Shown: piece after piece, positions 44,401 to 54,640 of the stretch
Position numbering within the stretch: the stretch's first letter is position 1
Layout: each line of letters begins with the position of its first letter
DNA from: an uncultured Halomonas sp.
Lineage (GTDB): Bacteria > Pseudomonadota > Gammaproteobacteria > Pseudomonadales > Halomonadaceae
DNA: 64,000 nt
Assembly: GCF_947501415.1 (NCBI RefSeq)
Contig: NZ_CANMVL010000017.1
Span: 62,001-126,000, forward strand
Reading direction: 5' to 3'
Translations under genes and position numbers: made by a program
Notes under the pieces: generated by a model
Told to the model about the DNA's origin: nothing
The model's input: only the letters and a program-made list of their open reading frames with translations
Database searches by the model: none

Positions 44401-44989
44401 TGACCAGCTCGACCCGTCCGCTCAGGGCCGCCTGGCCGGTATCACGGGCGCGCTCCATGGCATCGCGCCGCGTGGGGTTGGAGAGCATGTCGTAGCCCAG
44501 AGCGTGCCGATAGCGGTTGCTGAAGGCCTCGTAGTAGTGGACAGGGCCGTAGACCTCACGCTCGCCGGCAGGCATGATCCTGTAGTCGGCGACGTCTTCG
44601 GCGCGCCCGCTGACGAGATGGGCGTCCAGGTGCTCGGCGGGAATATGGCGAGCGAAGCCGACCCCTTCGATATCCCCCAGCAGTGGCGAGGAGTGCAGGC
44701 GGTCGACGAAGGCGCGCCATTCGCTGCGACTCACCGTCTCCGAGGCATCGAACAGTGCCGAGGCACCCTGCAGGATCAGTGCATAGGCCGCCAGGCGCTC
44801 CTCGATACGCAGGGTGATCTGGTCGGCGCCGAAGGCCAGCCGCTGCATCGCCTCGGTCTCGGCGTCGTGACGAGCCTGTTGGGCGAAGGTCAGCGTCAGC
44901 ATGACCCCGGTGATGGCGATCAGCCAAAGCCACGGGGGGGAGTCGTAAAGGCGTGCCATACCGCTGGTATTACTCCGTTGGTCGTTCAT
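41471..44989 (-). CDS. CHASE-PAS-PAS-GGDEF-EAL-CZB c-di-GMP protein
   Basis: Large sensor of 1172 residues. Helices at ~19-38 and ~318-342 flank a periplasmic CHASE domain. Two PAS/PAC domains (~375-495 and ~500-620) precede a GGDEF domain with an intact GGDEF (residues 705-709) and I-site REGD, then an EAL domain with EALVRW, EILETSALGD, LDDFGTGYSSL and KIDQSFIRDL. The last ~110 residues look like a zinc-binding CZB domain: EHRAW, CHFCDWL, and His in TLHQEAHRL. It may be bifunctional and zinc-sensitive. It is convergent with the preceding GADEF-EAL gene, 49 bp apart. Confidence 0.85.
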   Translation of the reverse strand: MNDQRSNTSGMARLYDSPPWLWLIAITGVMLTLTFAQQARHDAETEAMQRLAFGADQITLRIEERLAAYALILQGASALFDASETVSRSEWRAFVDRLHSSPLLGDIEGVGFARHIPAEHLDAHLVSGRAEDVADYRIMPAGEREVYGPVHYYEAFSNRYRHALGYDMLSNPTRRDAMERARDTGQAALSGRVELVTEQDEPQPATLMYLPVYRSGMPLESIQQRRDALLGWTYMPYRMHDLMTGILATHDWSDGLPLDLSLYSGGSNTQQALLYRSTTGPHSDTDLVQTRQIKVARQAWELAFQYHDPGAAIPLATAWWRLAGGFTLTLLLCALIDSLLSTRARAQQMSRALTQTLRQREAQLERAVSRLQTIASQLPGVVYEYRLEPDGHSLFPYASEGMRRIYGVAPEQVRQDANPVFNTIHPDDRDAVVRSINRSAESLTPWRQEYRIQLQDGEIQWVFGDAQPHLERDGAITWYGVIIDISERKQTELALHAAHLETQRFREALDHVDSYIYMKDRHYRYTYANRATLELLGCDTETLIGSKDEHFLDAESVVRQSELDRRALAGEQITEEMVSHDAEGNRRVYLEIKTPIRDGGEITGLLSTSSDITLLKEHERQLEYLAHYDPLTGLPNRVLLADRLNQAMAHEQRLARQLAVIYLDLDGFKAINDSFGHDAGDHLLVTLAHRMSQVLREGDTLCRLGGDEFVAVLADLTDTQSIEPLLRRLLNIVTQPVSYEGQRLMVSASLGVTFYPQPESVEADQLLRQADQAMYHAKLTGKNRYHFFDPDLDRSIRSRHESLERLQQALEQEEFVLHYQPKVNMRSGEVIGVEALVRWNHPARGLLTPDQFLPVIEEHPLIEALGEWVIRQALAQAAVWHETDLPLAISINMAAHHLNQRQLPERLTALLAEQPGLPEGSLELEILETSALGDLTQITELLEACQHIGVQISLDDFGTGYSSLTYLKWLPAGTVKIDQSFIRDLLDTPEDLKILAGVLGLAEAFERQVIAEGVETLEHGQLLLRLGCELGQGYGIASPMPPEAIPAWCAEWRPPAQWASQMPLPANRLLLLTAGIEHRAWCRQLHRDLAAGDSPISSPLAGSPCHFCDWLIKDHGQNFPDLRRLATLHQEAHRLVASLIESGTEEDTDRQHRHPDDVCRALLAEIERLLSS

Positions 44990-45058
44990 GCCTTAGCTCC
45001 AGCATAACGGCTTGGGGAGATAACGTCTCGTGGAAGGCTAATCAAGTAGCAGAAATGT

Positions 45059-45093
45059 AAACGGCCACCGCGAGGATTCGCGAGTGGCCGCTT
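45059..45093 (-). terminator. terminator after tRNA-Thr
   Basis: On the minus strand, a stem AAGCGGCCACTCGCG/CGCGGTGGCCGTTT follows the tRNA. The AACGGCCAC/GTGGCCG arms match the tRNA-Pro terminator at 8677, so both tRNAs use one terminator family. Confidence 0.8.
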
Positions 45094-45119
45094 CACAGGA
45101 TGCTTCTGGCGCGAGGATC

Positions 45120-45195
45120 TGGTGCCGCAAAGAGGAGTCGAACCTCCGACCTACGCATTACGAGTGCGTTGCTCTACCGGCTGAGCTATTGCGGC
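45120..45195 (-). tRNA. tRNA-Thr (anticodon CGT)
   Basis: A 76-nt cloverleaf on the minus strand with encoded CCA. The acceptor stem GCCGCAA pairs with TTGCGGC. The anticodon stem ACGCA/TGCGT holds the loop CTCGTAA, giving anticodon CGT. The T-arm contains GGTTCGACTCC. It begins only 35 bp after the tesB stop codon, so its promoter must lie inside or close to tesB, or it is processed from a tesB transcript. Confidence 0.95.
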
Positions 45196-45230
45196 CTGAC
45201 CGTCATGGTAGCGCCGGGAAGTTTCACCGA

Positions 45231-46604
<1,374 letters not shown>

Positions 46605-46607
46605 GCC

Positions 46608-48038
46608 TTACGGGGCAGTAGGGCTGGGGCCTGCGGTGCGGGCGTTGAGCTGCGGGAACTCGCGTCGGCTGCGCTCCACGTAGCTGAGAATCTCGTGATA
46701 GCGGCGGATGTTGCGGACATAGATCACCGGCTCGCCGCCCCGGGCATAGCCGTACTTCGTCTGGCTGTGCCACTCACGCTGCTGCAGCAGCGGCAGCGAC
46801 TCGCGGACATCGGCCCAGAGGTCGGGGTCACCGCCGCGCTGCTCGGTGATTCGGCGGGCATCGTAGAGGTGCCCCAGCCCCACGTTATAAGCCGCCATGG
46901 CCATGTAGAGGCGGTTGTCTCCCTGAATCGAATCGGGCAGGCGGTCATGCAGCTGGCGCAGGTAGCGGGCCCCGCCATGGATGCTCTGGGCGGGGTCGAG
47001 ACGGTTGCTGACCCTCAGGTCGCCGGCGGTGGCGTTGGTCAGCATCATCAAGCCTCGCACGCCGGTGGGGGAGGTGGCCTGGGGGTCCCAGTGCGACTCC
47101 TGGTAGCCCACGGCGGCCAGCAGCTTCCAGTCGAAATCCGTGGCTCGCGCGGCCTCGCGGAACAGCTCGGTGTACTTGGGGAGGCGCGCCTCGACATGGT
47201 TGAGGAAGGTGCGCGTGCCGACGTACTCCAGGAAGTCGTCATGGCCGAAGTAGCGGGTCACCAGGGCCTCGAGCTCGCCGCTCTCGTGCAGCCCGGAAAG
47301 GAAGCGGTTGGCGGCCTCGACCAGCGCCAGGCTGTGCTCGGTCGGGAAGGCCCAGGCCATGGAGAGCGGGTCGCCGAGCAGGAAGCCGCGCTCCACGTCG
47401 GGGAAGAAGAGCCGGTTGAGGCGAAACTGATGGTCGAAGAGCACCGCCGCGTCGAGTTCGCCATCCTCCACCTGGCCGAGCAGTTCGGCGACCTCCACCT
47501 CGGAGGAGGCTTCCCAACGCAGATCCGGATAGTCAGCCTGCAGTTCGTTCAGTACACGACCGGTGCCTGCACCGCCGATGGCGCCCAGAGTCAGGCCGGG
47601 CAGGTCGTCGGCGGTCTCCACCGGGGGAAGCCCACGACGATAGACGACGACCGGTTGCAGCTCGATGATCGGGCGGCTGAAGACCACCCCTGGCAGGTCG
47701 GGCTCCAGGGGCAGGGCCGCCGCCGCCATGTCGCCCTCCTGGCGCACCGCCTCGAGGGCACTTTCGATATGGTGATCGGCACGAATGGTCAGGCTGACGC
47801 CCAGCTGCCTGGCGAAGCGTCGCGCCAGTTCGTACTCGAACCCGGTGGGCCCCTCGCGCCCCTCGTAGTAGGTGGTGGGGGTGTTGCGGGTGTGCACGCT
47901 GAGCAGTTCCCGGATGAGGATGGTGTCGAGCAGGCCCTGCCTGGCAGTGCGTGGCGGCTCGGGGAGCAGGGTCAGCACCGCTATCGCCAGCAGCGCGATG
48001 GCGGTATGCCTCAGGGGTGCACTCGGAATCAGTGGCAT
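46608..48038 (-). CDS. mltF: membrane-bound lytic murein transglycosylase F
   Basis: Two-domain enzyme of 476 residues. A hydrophobic N-terminus (LRHTAIALLAIAVLTLLP) anchors or exports it. Residues ~55-265 form a solute-binding-protein-like domain (TYYEGREGPTGFEYELARRFA). The C-terminal lysozyme-like SLT domain has the catalytic Glu in VGYQESHWDP, then GVRGLMMLT and AMAAYNVGLGHLYDAR. It cleaves peptidoglycan to 1,6-anhydromuropeptides. The start at 48038 was chosen; an ATG at 48095 is possible. It is divergent from purL, a conserved arrangement. Confidence 0.9.
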   Translation of the reverse strand: MPLIPSAPLRHTAIALLAIAVLTLLPEPPRTARQGLLDTILIRELLSVHTRNTPTTYYEGREGPTGFEYELARRFARQLGVSLTIRADHHIESALEAVRQEGDMAAAALPLEPDLPGVVFSRPIIELQPVVVYRRGLPPVETADDLPGLTLGAIGGAGTGRVLNELQADYPDLRWEASSEVEVAELLGQVEDGELDAAVLFDHQFRLNRLFFPDVERGFLLGDPLSMAWAFPTEHSLALVEAANRFLSGLHESGELEALVTRYFGHDDFLEYVGTRTFLNHVEARLPKYTELFREAARATDFDWKLLAAVGYQESHWDPQATSPTGVRGLMMLTNATAGDLRVSNRLDPAQSIHGGARYLRQLHDRLPDSIQGDNRLYMAMAAYNVGLGHLYDARRITEQRGGDPDLWADVRESLPLLQQREWHSQTKYGYARGGEPVIYVRNIRRYHEILSYVERSRREFPQLNARTAGPSPTAP

Positions 48039-48214
48039 GCGGTGATCGGCTGCAGTGAGGCCCTTCACGATACCCAGCCTTGCTGCGGCTGTCATCCGTG
48101 CGCTTGCCTCTTTGCTCAACCGGATTTCTTCCGCCACTGGCTTTCCAGTATCATGTGCGCTCTGTGCCGCAGGCCGCGGCCCCCGATCGTAAAGATTCTC
48201 AGAGGCTCCTGGAT

Positions 48215-51200
48215 ATGCTCGAACTGCGCGGCGCCCCCGCCCTCTCCGCCTTCCGTCATGCCAAGCTGCTGGCCGCCCTGCGTGATGACGTGGGTGACGT
48301 TGCCTCGCTTGGTGCGGAGTATGTGCACTTCGTCGACCATGAGGGCGAGCTTTCTGGCAAGGCCATGTCCGTGCTGGAGCAGTTGCTCGACTACGGGGCC
48401 GAGCCTCAGAGCGCCGCCGGGGATGCCGGCGAGGGCCAGCTCTTTCTGGTGGTGCCGCGCATCGGCACCCAGTCACCCTGGTCCTCCAAGGCCACCGATA
48501 TCGCCCATAGCTGCGGCCTGTCCCAGGTGAATCGCATCGAGCGCGGCATCGCCTACCGGGTCAAGCTCAAGGGCATGCTCTCCGAGAAGGCCTTCGAGAA
48601 GATCATCGCCATCCTGCATGATCGCATGACCGAGACGGTGCTGACCGACTCCAGCGATGCGGCGCAGCTTTTCGCTCACCATGAGCCGGCTCCCCTGGGT
48701 AGCGTCGACCTTCTCGAGGGCGGGCGCGAGGCGCTGGTGACCGCCAACGCCGAGCTTGGCCTGGCCCTGGCGGATGACGAGATCGACTACCTGGTCGAGG
48801 CCTTCCGCGAACTGGGGCGCAACCCCACGGATGTCGAGCTGATGATGTTCGCTCAGGCCAACTCCGAGCACTGTCGTCACAAGATCTTCAATGCCGACTG
48901 GGTGATCGACGGCGAGGCGCAGACGCACTCGCTGTTCAAGATGATCAAGAATACCTATCAGGCCTCGCCGGACGACATCCTCTCCGCCTACAGCGATAAC
49001 GCCGCGGTGATCCGGGGGTGCGAGGCGCCGCGCTTCTTCCCGGCCCCGCTGACCGGTCGTGAAGGGGAGCGCGCCACCTACGCCGGCCATAAAGAGCCGA
49101 TCCAGATCCTGATGAAGGTGGAGACCCACAACCACCCGACGGCCATCGCTCCACACCCCGGAGCGGCCACCGGCGCCGGTGGCGAGATTCGTGACGAGGG
49201 GGCCACCGGCATCGGCGGCAAGCCCAAGGCGGGTCTCAGCGGCTTTACCGTCTCCAACCTGCGCATCCCCGAATTCGTGCAGCCCTGGGAGGCGTTCGAC
49301 TATGGCAAGCCCGAGCGTATCGTCTCGGCGCTCGAGATCATGCTCGAGGGCCCCATCGGCGGTGCGGCCTTCAACAACGAGTTCGGTCGGCCGAACCTCA
49401 CCGGCTACTTCCGTACCTACGAGCAGGAGGCGATGGGGGCCAATGGCATCGAGCGCCGTGGCTTCCACAAGCCGATCATGATCGCCGGCGGCTACGGCAA
49501 TGTCCGCGATGGCCACGTGCAGAAAGGTGAGATCCCGGTAGGCGGCAAGCTGATCGTGATGGGCGGCCCGGCGATGCTGATCGGCCTGGGCGGCGGGGCG
49601 GCCTCCTCCATGGCGTCCGGTGCCTCCAGCGCCGACCTGGACTTCGCCTCCGTGCAGCGTGGCAATCCCGAGATGGAGCGCCGGGCCCAGGAGGTGATCG
49701 ACCGCTGCTGGGCGCTGGGCGAGAACAACCCGATGTGCTTTATCCATGACGTGGGCGCCGGCGGTCTCTCCAATGCGCTGCCGGAGCTGGTCAAGGATGG
49801 CGAGCGCGGTGGCCTGTTCGACCTGCGCGCGGTACCCAACGCCGAGCCGGGCATGAGCCCGCTGGAGATCTGGTGCAACGAGGCCCAGGAGCGTTATGTG
49901 CTGGCGGTGGCGCCGGAGGATCTCGCGACCTTCGAGGCCCTGTGTGCTCGTGAGCGCTGCCCCTACGCCGTGGTTGGCGAGGCCACCGAGGCCCATCACC
50001 TGACGGTGCGTGACGGCCACTTCGAGAGCCGGCCCGTCGACCTGCCGATGAGCGTGCTGTTCGGCAAGCCGCCGAAGATGACCCGTGACTTCCAGCGGCA
50101 GAGCCATGAGCTGTCGGGCGTGATGCTCGACAACCTCGACCTGCGCGAGGCCATGGATCGTGTCCTGCGCCTGCCCACCGTGGCCTCCAAGAGCTTTCTG
50201 ATCACCATCGGTGACCGCTCGATCACCGGCCAGGTGGCCCGCGATCAGATGGTCGGGCCCTGGCAGGTGCCGGTGGCCGATGTGGCGGTGACCACGGCGA
50301 GCTTCGACACCCATGCCGGCGAGGCGATGGCCATGGGCGAGCGTCCGCCGGTGGCGCTGATCGACCCGGCCGCCAGTGCTCGCCTGGCGGTGGCCGAGGC
50401 GATCACCAACCTGGCCGCCGCGCCCATCGAGAAGCTCTCCGACATCAAGCTCTCCGCCAACTGGATGAGTGCCGCCGATCATCCCGGCGAGAACCAGGCG
50501 TTGTACGACGCCGTGCATGCCGTGGGGATGGAGCTCTGTCCGGCCCTGGGCATCGCCGTGCCGGTGGGCAAGGACTCCATGTCCATGCGCACCGCCTGGC
50601 AGGAAGAAAACAGCTCTGGTGAAGGCCAGACCGAGGAGAAGAGTGTGACCTCGCCGCTGTCGCTGGTGATCACCGGCTTCGCTCCGGTCACGGATGCCAT
50701 GCGCACCCTGACGCCCCAGATCAATCTGGAGCAGGACGAGTCCGACCTGATCCTGATCGACCTTGGCGGGGGGCGTAATCGCCTGGGCGGCTCCGCGCTG
50801 GCCCAGGTCTATGGCCAGGTGGGGGATGAGTGCCCCGACCTCGACGACCCGGAGGACCTCAAGGCGTTCTTCGCGGTGATCCAGGGGCTCAACGCCGAGG
50901 GCAAGCTGCTCGCCTACCACGACCGCAGCGACGGCGGCCTGCTGGTGACCCTGCTGGAGATGGCCTTCGCGGCCCATGCCGGCCTCGAGATCAAGCTCGA
51001 CTGGCTGGTGGACGAGCCGGTGGAGGCCTTCAACGCGCTGTTCGCCGAGGAGCTGGGTGCGGTGATCCAGGTGAGTCGTGAGCACACCGAGGAGGTGCTG
51101 GCTCAGTTTGCCGCGGCGGGGCTCGAGACCTGTGGCGTCATCGCGCGGCCGCGCTACGACGATCAGGTGCGGGTGACCCTGTTCGAGGAGCCGCTGCTCG

Positions 51201-52177
51201 AGACCACGCGGTTACGGACCCAGCGCACCTGGGCCGAAACCAGCTATCGCCTGCAGGCGCTGCGCGACAACCCCGAGTGTGCCAAGAGCGAGTTTGACGG
51301 CCTACTCGACGACCGCGACCCGGGGCTCTCAGCCACCCCCACCTTCGATGTCGACGAGGATATCGCGGCCCCCTATCTCCAGGCACCCGGGCTCAACCTG
51401 GCACGGCCGGCGGTGGCGGTGCTGCGCGAGCAGGGGGTCAACGGCCAGGTGGAGATGGCCTGGGCCTTCGACCGTGCCGGCTTCGAGTCGGTGGATGTGC
51501 ATATGAGCGATATCCTGGCGGGCAGGGTGTCGTTGGATGAATTCAAGGGCCTGGTGGCCTGTGGTGGCTTCTCCTACGGCGACGTGCTGGGTGCCGGCGG
51601 TGGCTGGGCCAAGTCGGTGCTGTTCAACGAGCGTGCTCGCGACCAGTTCGCGGCCTTCTTCCAGCGCGAGGACAGCTTCTCGCTGGGGGTGTGCAATGGC
51701 TGTCAGATGCTTGCCCAGCTCAAGGAGCTGATTCCCGGGGCCGAGGCGTGGCCGCGTTTCGTGCGCAACGAGTCGGAACAGTTCGAGGCCCGCGTGGCCA
51801 TGGTCCAGGTGGAGAAGAGCGCCTCGATCCTGCTGGCCGGCATGGAGGGCTCGCGACTGCCCATCGCCGTGGCCCATGGTGAGGGCCGCGCCGAGTTCCG
51901 TGACAGCGCCCACCTGCGCAAGCTGCAGGGCAGTGGCGAGGTGGCCCTGCGCTACGTGGACAACTACGGCCAGGTCACCACTCGCTATCCGGCCAACCCC
52001 AACGGCTCGCCTTCCGGCATCACCGGGCTCACCACCCCGGACGGCCGGGTCACCATCATGATGCCCCATCCGGAGCGGGTGGTGCGTGCGGTGACCAACT
52101 CCTGGCGTCCCGCCGAGTGGACCCAGGACGGTGCCTGGCAGCGGCTGTTCCGCAACGCCCGCGTCTGGCTCGGCTGA
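48215..52177 (+). CDS. purL: phosphoribosylformylglycinamidine synthase
   Basis: Large-type FGAM synthase of 1320 residues, fourth step of purine synthesis. The N-terminal PurS-like domain starts [13 protein letters not shown]. The synthase core has [35 protein letters not shown] and [11 protein letters not shown]. The C-terminal glutaminase domain has Cys in [10 protein letters not shown] and His/Glu in [11 protein letters not shown] long charged insert ([14 protein letters not shown]) lies near residue 800. A terminator follows at 52204. Confidence 0.97.
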   Translation: MLELRGAPALSAFRHAKLLAALRDDVGDVASLGAEYVHFVDHEGELSGKAMSVLEQLLDYGAEPQSAAGDAGEGQLFLVVPRIGTQSPWSSKATDIAHSCGLSQVNRIERGIAYRVKLKGMLSEKAFEKIIAILHDRMTETVLTDSSDAAQLFAHHEPAPLGSVDLLEGGREALVTANAELGLALADDEIDYLVEAFRELGRNPTDVELMMFAQANSEHCRHKIFNADWVIDGEAQTHSLFKMIKNTYQASPDDILSAYSDNAAVIRGCEAPRFFPAPLTGREGERATYAGHKEPIQILMKVETHNHPTAIAPHPGAATGAGGEIRDEGATGIGGKPKAGLSGFTVSNLRIPEFVQPWEAFDYGKPERIVSALEIMLEGPIGGAAFNNEFGRPNLTGYFRTYEQEAMGANGIERRGFHKPIMIAGGYGNVRDGHVQKGEIPVGGKLIVMGGPAMLIGLGGGAASSMASGASSADLDFASVQRGNPEMERRAQEVIDRCWALGENNPMCFIHDVGAGGLSNALPELVKDGERGGLFDLRAVPNAEPGMSPLEIWCNEAQERYVLAVAPEDLATFEALCARERCPYAVVGEATEAHHLTVRDGHFESRPVDLPMSVLFGKPPKMTRDFQRQSHELSGVMLDNLDLREAMDRVLRLPTVASKSFLITIGDRSITGQVARDQMVGPWQVPVADVAVTTASFDTHAGEAMAMGERPPVALIDPAASARLAVAEAITNLAAAPIEKLSDIKLSANWMSAADHPGENQALYDAVHAVGMELCPALGIAVPVGKDSMSMRTAWQEENSSGEGQTEEKSVTSPLSLVITGFAPVTDAMRTLTPQINLEQDESDLILIDLGGGRNRLGGSALAQVYGQVGDECPDLDDPEDLKAFFAVIQGLNAEGKLLAYHDRSDGGLLVTLLEMAFAAHAGLEIKLDWLVDEPVEAFNALFAEELGAVIQVSREHTEEVLAQFAAAGLETCGVIARPRYDDQVRVTLFEEPLLETTRLRTQRTWAETSYRLQALRDNPECAKSEFDGLLDDRDPGLSATPTFDVDEDIAAPYLQAPGLNLARPAVAVLREQGVNGQVEMAWAFDRAGFESVDVHMSDILAGRVSLDEFKGLVACGGFSYGDVLGAGGGWAKSVLFNERARDQFAAFFQREDSFSLGVCNGCQMLAQLKELIPGAEAWPRFVRNESEQFEARVAMVQVEKSASILLAGMEGSRLPIAVAHGEGRAEFRDSAHLRKLQGSGEVALRYVDNYGQVTTRYPANPNGSPSGITGLTTPDGRVTIMMPHPERVVRAVTNSWRPAEWTQDGAWQRLFRNARVWLG

Positions 52178-52203
52178 TCGCTTAGCAACTCTCCGTACCT
52201 CGC

Positions 52204-52237
52204 GACGCCCGGGAGCACTTGTTCTGCCCCGGGCGTC
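52204..52237 (+). terminator. intrinsic terminator after purL
   Basis: Stem GACGCCCGGG/CCCGGGCGTC with a 14-nt loop 26 bp after the purL stop, followed by GTCATTCT. Moderate T content. Confidence 0.7.
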
Positions 52238-52367
52238 GTCATTCTGGCTCACGTCGGTCTTCCAGTAGCAAGTCAAGGCGCACTCGACATGCCGGTCGTT
52301 ATCGCGATCCAGTCGAGTCGCGACAAGGCGGCCCCGGGGCGCTATGGGGCCAGGCTATGGGGCTACG

Positions 52368-53516
52368 TTAAGGGGCTACCGGCGTCAGCCGGTAGAGCGC
52401 ACCATTCGTGGCGTCCTCGAGCAGATAGATGGTGCCGTCGGGTCCCTGACGGACGTCGCGGATGCGTCCGATCTCGCCCTCCAGCAGGACTTCGTGTTCC
52501 ACCACCTCATCTCCTTCCAGCGCCAGGCGGATCAGGCGTTCACTGGCCAGGCCACCGGCCAGAAAGTGACCCTGCCAGGCGGTGAAGGTGTCGCCGCTGA
52601 CCTCGACCAGCCCCGAGGGGGCGAAGCGTCCGTCGAAGACATGCACGGGATCACGCATGCCCGGTGCGCTGTCACGACCGATGGGCTGATTGGTGGCGTA
52701 GTTGTTGCCGCGGCTGACTATCGGCCAACCATAGTTGTCGCCGCCCACCAGGCGGTTGAGTTCGTCGCCGGTACGCGGACCGTGTTCGGTGGACCAGGGG
52801 GTGCCATCCTGAGCGACGGTGAGTCCCTGGGGGTTGCGGTTGCCCATCGTGAACAGCTCGTCGAGCACCGCGGCGTCGTCGACGAAGGGGTTGTCGGGCG
52901 GCACGCCGCCGGTGTCGGTCAGGCGCAGCACACTGCCGGCATGATCACCGCCATCCTGGGCGCGGGACGGCTCGCGCCCGCGGTCGCCGATGCTCATCAG
53001 CAGCGTGCCGTCGGGGAGCCAGGCGAGCCGCGAGCCATAGTGGCGCCCGGGGGCGGAGAAACGGCCCTGCTCGAAAAGCGTCTCGATATGGCTCAGGGAG
53101 TCGTCGCCCAGCCGCGCCCGGGAGAGAGTGGTGGCGCTGCCACCGCTGCCGGGCTGGCTCCAGGTGAAGTAGAGCCAGTCGTGCTTACCATCGCCGAAGC
53201 GCGGGTGCAGGGCGAGATCGAGCAGGCCACCCTGGCCGCGAGTGCTCACCTCTGGGACACCCTCCAGACGGGAAATCTGGCCCGCCTGGTCGATGCGTGC
53301 CAGACGCCCCGGGCGTTCACTGACCAGCAGGTCGCCGTCGGGCAGAAAGGCCAGCGACCAGGGGTGTTCGAGCCCGGCGGCGATGCGCTCCAGGCGCAGC
53401 GTGTGGTGATCGCTCTCCAGGTCATCGATCAGGGTCTCGGCCGCCTGGGCCGAAGCGCCGAGGGGCAGACCGCCCAGCAGCAGGGCGAGGGTCAGACTGC
53501 GCAACGTGGTCGGCAT
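52368..53516 (-). CDS. PQQ-dependent sugar dehydrogenase, soluble (YliI/Asd type)
   Basis: Exported beta-propeller enzyme of 382 residues, of the soluble glucose/aldose dehydrogenase family. The signal peptide is TLALLLGGLPLGASAQA. Signatures: LEHPWSLAFLPDGDLLVSERPG, GQGGLLDLALHP, MGNRNPQGL and EHGPRTGDELNRL, which carry PQQ and calcium ligands. It oxidises aldose sugars in the periplasm if PQQ is available; PQQ synthesis genes are not in this window. Confidence 0.9.
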   Translation of the reverse strand: MPTTLRSLTLALLLGGLPLGASAQAAETLIDDLESDHHTLRLERIAAGLEHPWSLAFLPDGDLLVSERPGRLARIDQAGQISRLEGVPEVSTRGQGGLLDLALHPRFGDGKHDWLYFTWSQPGSGGSATTLSRARLGDDSLSHIETLFEQGRFSAPGRHYGSRLAWLPDGTLLMSIGDRGREPSRAQDGGDHAGSVLRLTDTGGVPPDNPFVDDAAVLDELFTMGNRNPQGLTVAQDGTPWSTEHGPRTGDELNRLVGGDNYGWPIVSRGNNYATNQPIGRDSAPGMRDPVHVFDGRFAPSGLVEVSGDTFTAWQGHFLAGGLASERLIRLALEGDEVVEHEVLLEGEIGRIRDVRQGPDGTIYLLEDATNGALYRLTPVAP

Positions 53517-53813
53517 AATGCGGGCCTCCTTCAGAATCGATTCGGGTTCTTATCGACCAGCATAGACCGGCACCCGCCTCTGGTGCGGCGGTGTGGGCGA
53601 AGGGTGGGGCGTCCCGGCCCTTCAGTATGGCTCGGCAGCATGGTGTAGCACTTCTTCATAAGCGGTAATTAAACGCTGTGGCCTCTTGAGTGTGTGCTAG
53701 CTTGCTTGAACAGCGGTTGTTTATCCGAACGGCACGCTGGAGTCAGCTAGACAGCTAGACAGCTGGACAAAGGCGTCGTCGCGACTCTTGCCATAACGCT
53801 CAGGGGGAGTCCC
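53517..53813. other. 297-bp intergenic region before the urease cluster
   Basis: No gene was recognised. The segment is less GC-rich around 53640-53730 and should contain divergent promoters for the PQQ enzyme and urease. I found no clear sigma-54 box or NtrC-like site. Three 8-bp tandem units lie at 53745-53768. Confidence 0.5.
53745..53768. repeat. three 8-bp tandem units AGCTAGAC upstream of ureA
   Basis: AGCTAGAC, AGCTAGAC and AGCTGGAC in a row, 46 bp before the ureA start. The position is near where a promoter or operator could be; slippage could alter spacing. Confidence 0.65.
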
Positions 53814-54116
53814 ATGTTTCTCAGTATGCACGAGCAAGAGCGGCTAATGATCTACACGGCCGGCAAGCTGGCGCTGGAGCGCAAGGAGCGTGGCCTCAAG
53901 CTCAACCTTCCCGAGGCCACGGCACTCATCACCTCGTATCTGCTCGAGGGGGCTCGCAATGGCGAAACGGTTGCCGACCTCATGGAGTCGGGGCGTCACG
54001 TGCTGAGCCGCGATGATGTGATGGAGGGGGTGCCGGAGATGCTCGCTCAAGTGCAGGTCGAGGCGACCTTCCCCGACGGCACCAAACTCGTGACGGTAAC
54101 GGGGCCAGTACAATGA
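53814..54116 (+). CDS. ureA: urease subunit gamma
   Basis: Structural subunit of 100 residues, standard length. It reads [27 protein letters not shown] with the family's [19 protein letters not shown] and a C-terminal [17 protein letters not shown]. It packs with UreB and UreC in the nickel enzyme. The stop overlaps the ureB start (ATGA). It is the first gene of the cluster. Confidence 0.95.
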   Translation: MFLSMHEQERLMIYTAGKLALERKERGLKLNLPEATALITSYLLEGARNGETVADLMESGRHVLSRDDVMEGVPEMLAQVQVEATFPDGTKLVTVTGPVQ

Positions 54117-54640
54117 CCAGAAAACCATCCAATCCGTTCGGGCCACCTGAAAAGATGGCTGCCGATTCGCCGAAGGCGGAGCATGCCTCCGATGCACCCG
54201 GTTACAAGATCGAGAAGCGGACACGCTCCTCGGGTGCCCATTCGCCAAGCGAGCCCCGTCGACCAGGCTCCGGGGCGCGGCAGGCGCCGCGTCGGGAGTC
54301 GATGGGGCGGCTCGAGGAGAGCGATCCTCTGGTGCCCGGAGAGGTCCTCTACGGAGAGGGCGATGTCGAGATCAATGCCGGTCAACCCATCACCACGATC
54401 AGGGTGATCAATGCCGCGGATCGTCCGGTGCAAGTCGGTTCGCACTATCACTTCGCCGAGGCCAACGAGGCGCTCGAGTTCGACAGGGAGGCGGCCTGGG
54501 GCAAGCGACTCAACGTGCTCTCGGGGGGCGCCGTCCGCTTCGAGCCCGGGGCCGTGGAAGAGGTCGAACTGATCCCTATTCGGGGGCGACGCATCGTGCC
54601 CGGTCTGCGTGGGCTCTGCCGAGGAGGTCTCGATGGGTAA
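54113..54640 (+). CDS. ureB: urease subunit beta with long N-terminal extension
   Basis: Structural subunit of 175 residues; the usual UreB has about 100-105. The conserved part starts near residue 73 ([20 protein letters not shown]), with [18 protein letters not shown] and the C-terminal [15 protein letters not shown] intact. Residues 1-72 are low-complexity, rich in Pro, Ser, Arg, Ala and Glu, and disordered-looking. The extension is in frame from an ATGA overlap with ureA, so it is probably translated. The gene overlaps ureC by 8 bp. Confidence 0.92.
   Translation: MTRKPSNPFGPPEKMAADSPKAEHASDAPGYKIEKRTRSSGAHSPSEPRRPGSGARQAPRRESMGRLEESDPLVPGEVLYGEGDVEINAGQPITTIRVINAADRPVQVGSHYHFAEANEALEFDREAAWGKRLNVLSGGAVRFEPGAVEEVELIPIRGRRIVPGLRGLCRGGLDG

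Noticed and set aside
48473-51085. An 870-codon minus-strand open frame inside purL
   Set aside because: Mirror of purL in a GC-rich genome; protein rich in His, Gly and Gln without domain pattern.
53640-53813. Sigma-54 promoter for the urease cluster
   Set aside because: No TGGCAC-N5-TTGC match on the plus strand; TGGCC...TTG near 53685 has wrong spacing.
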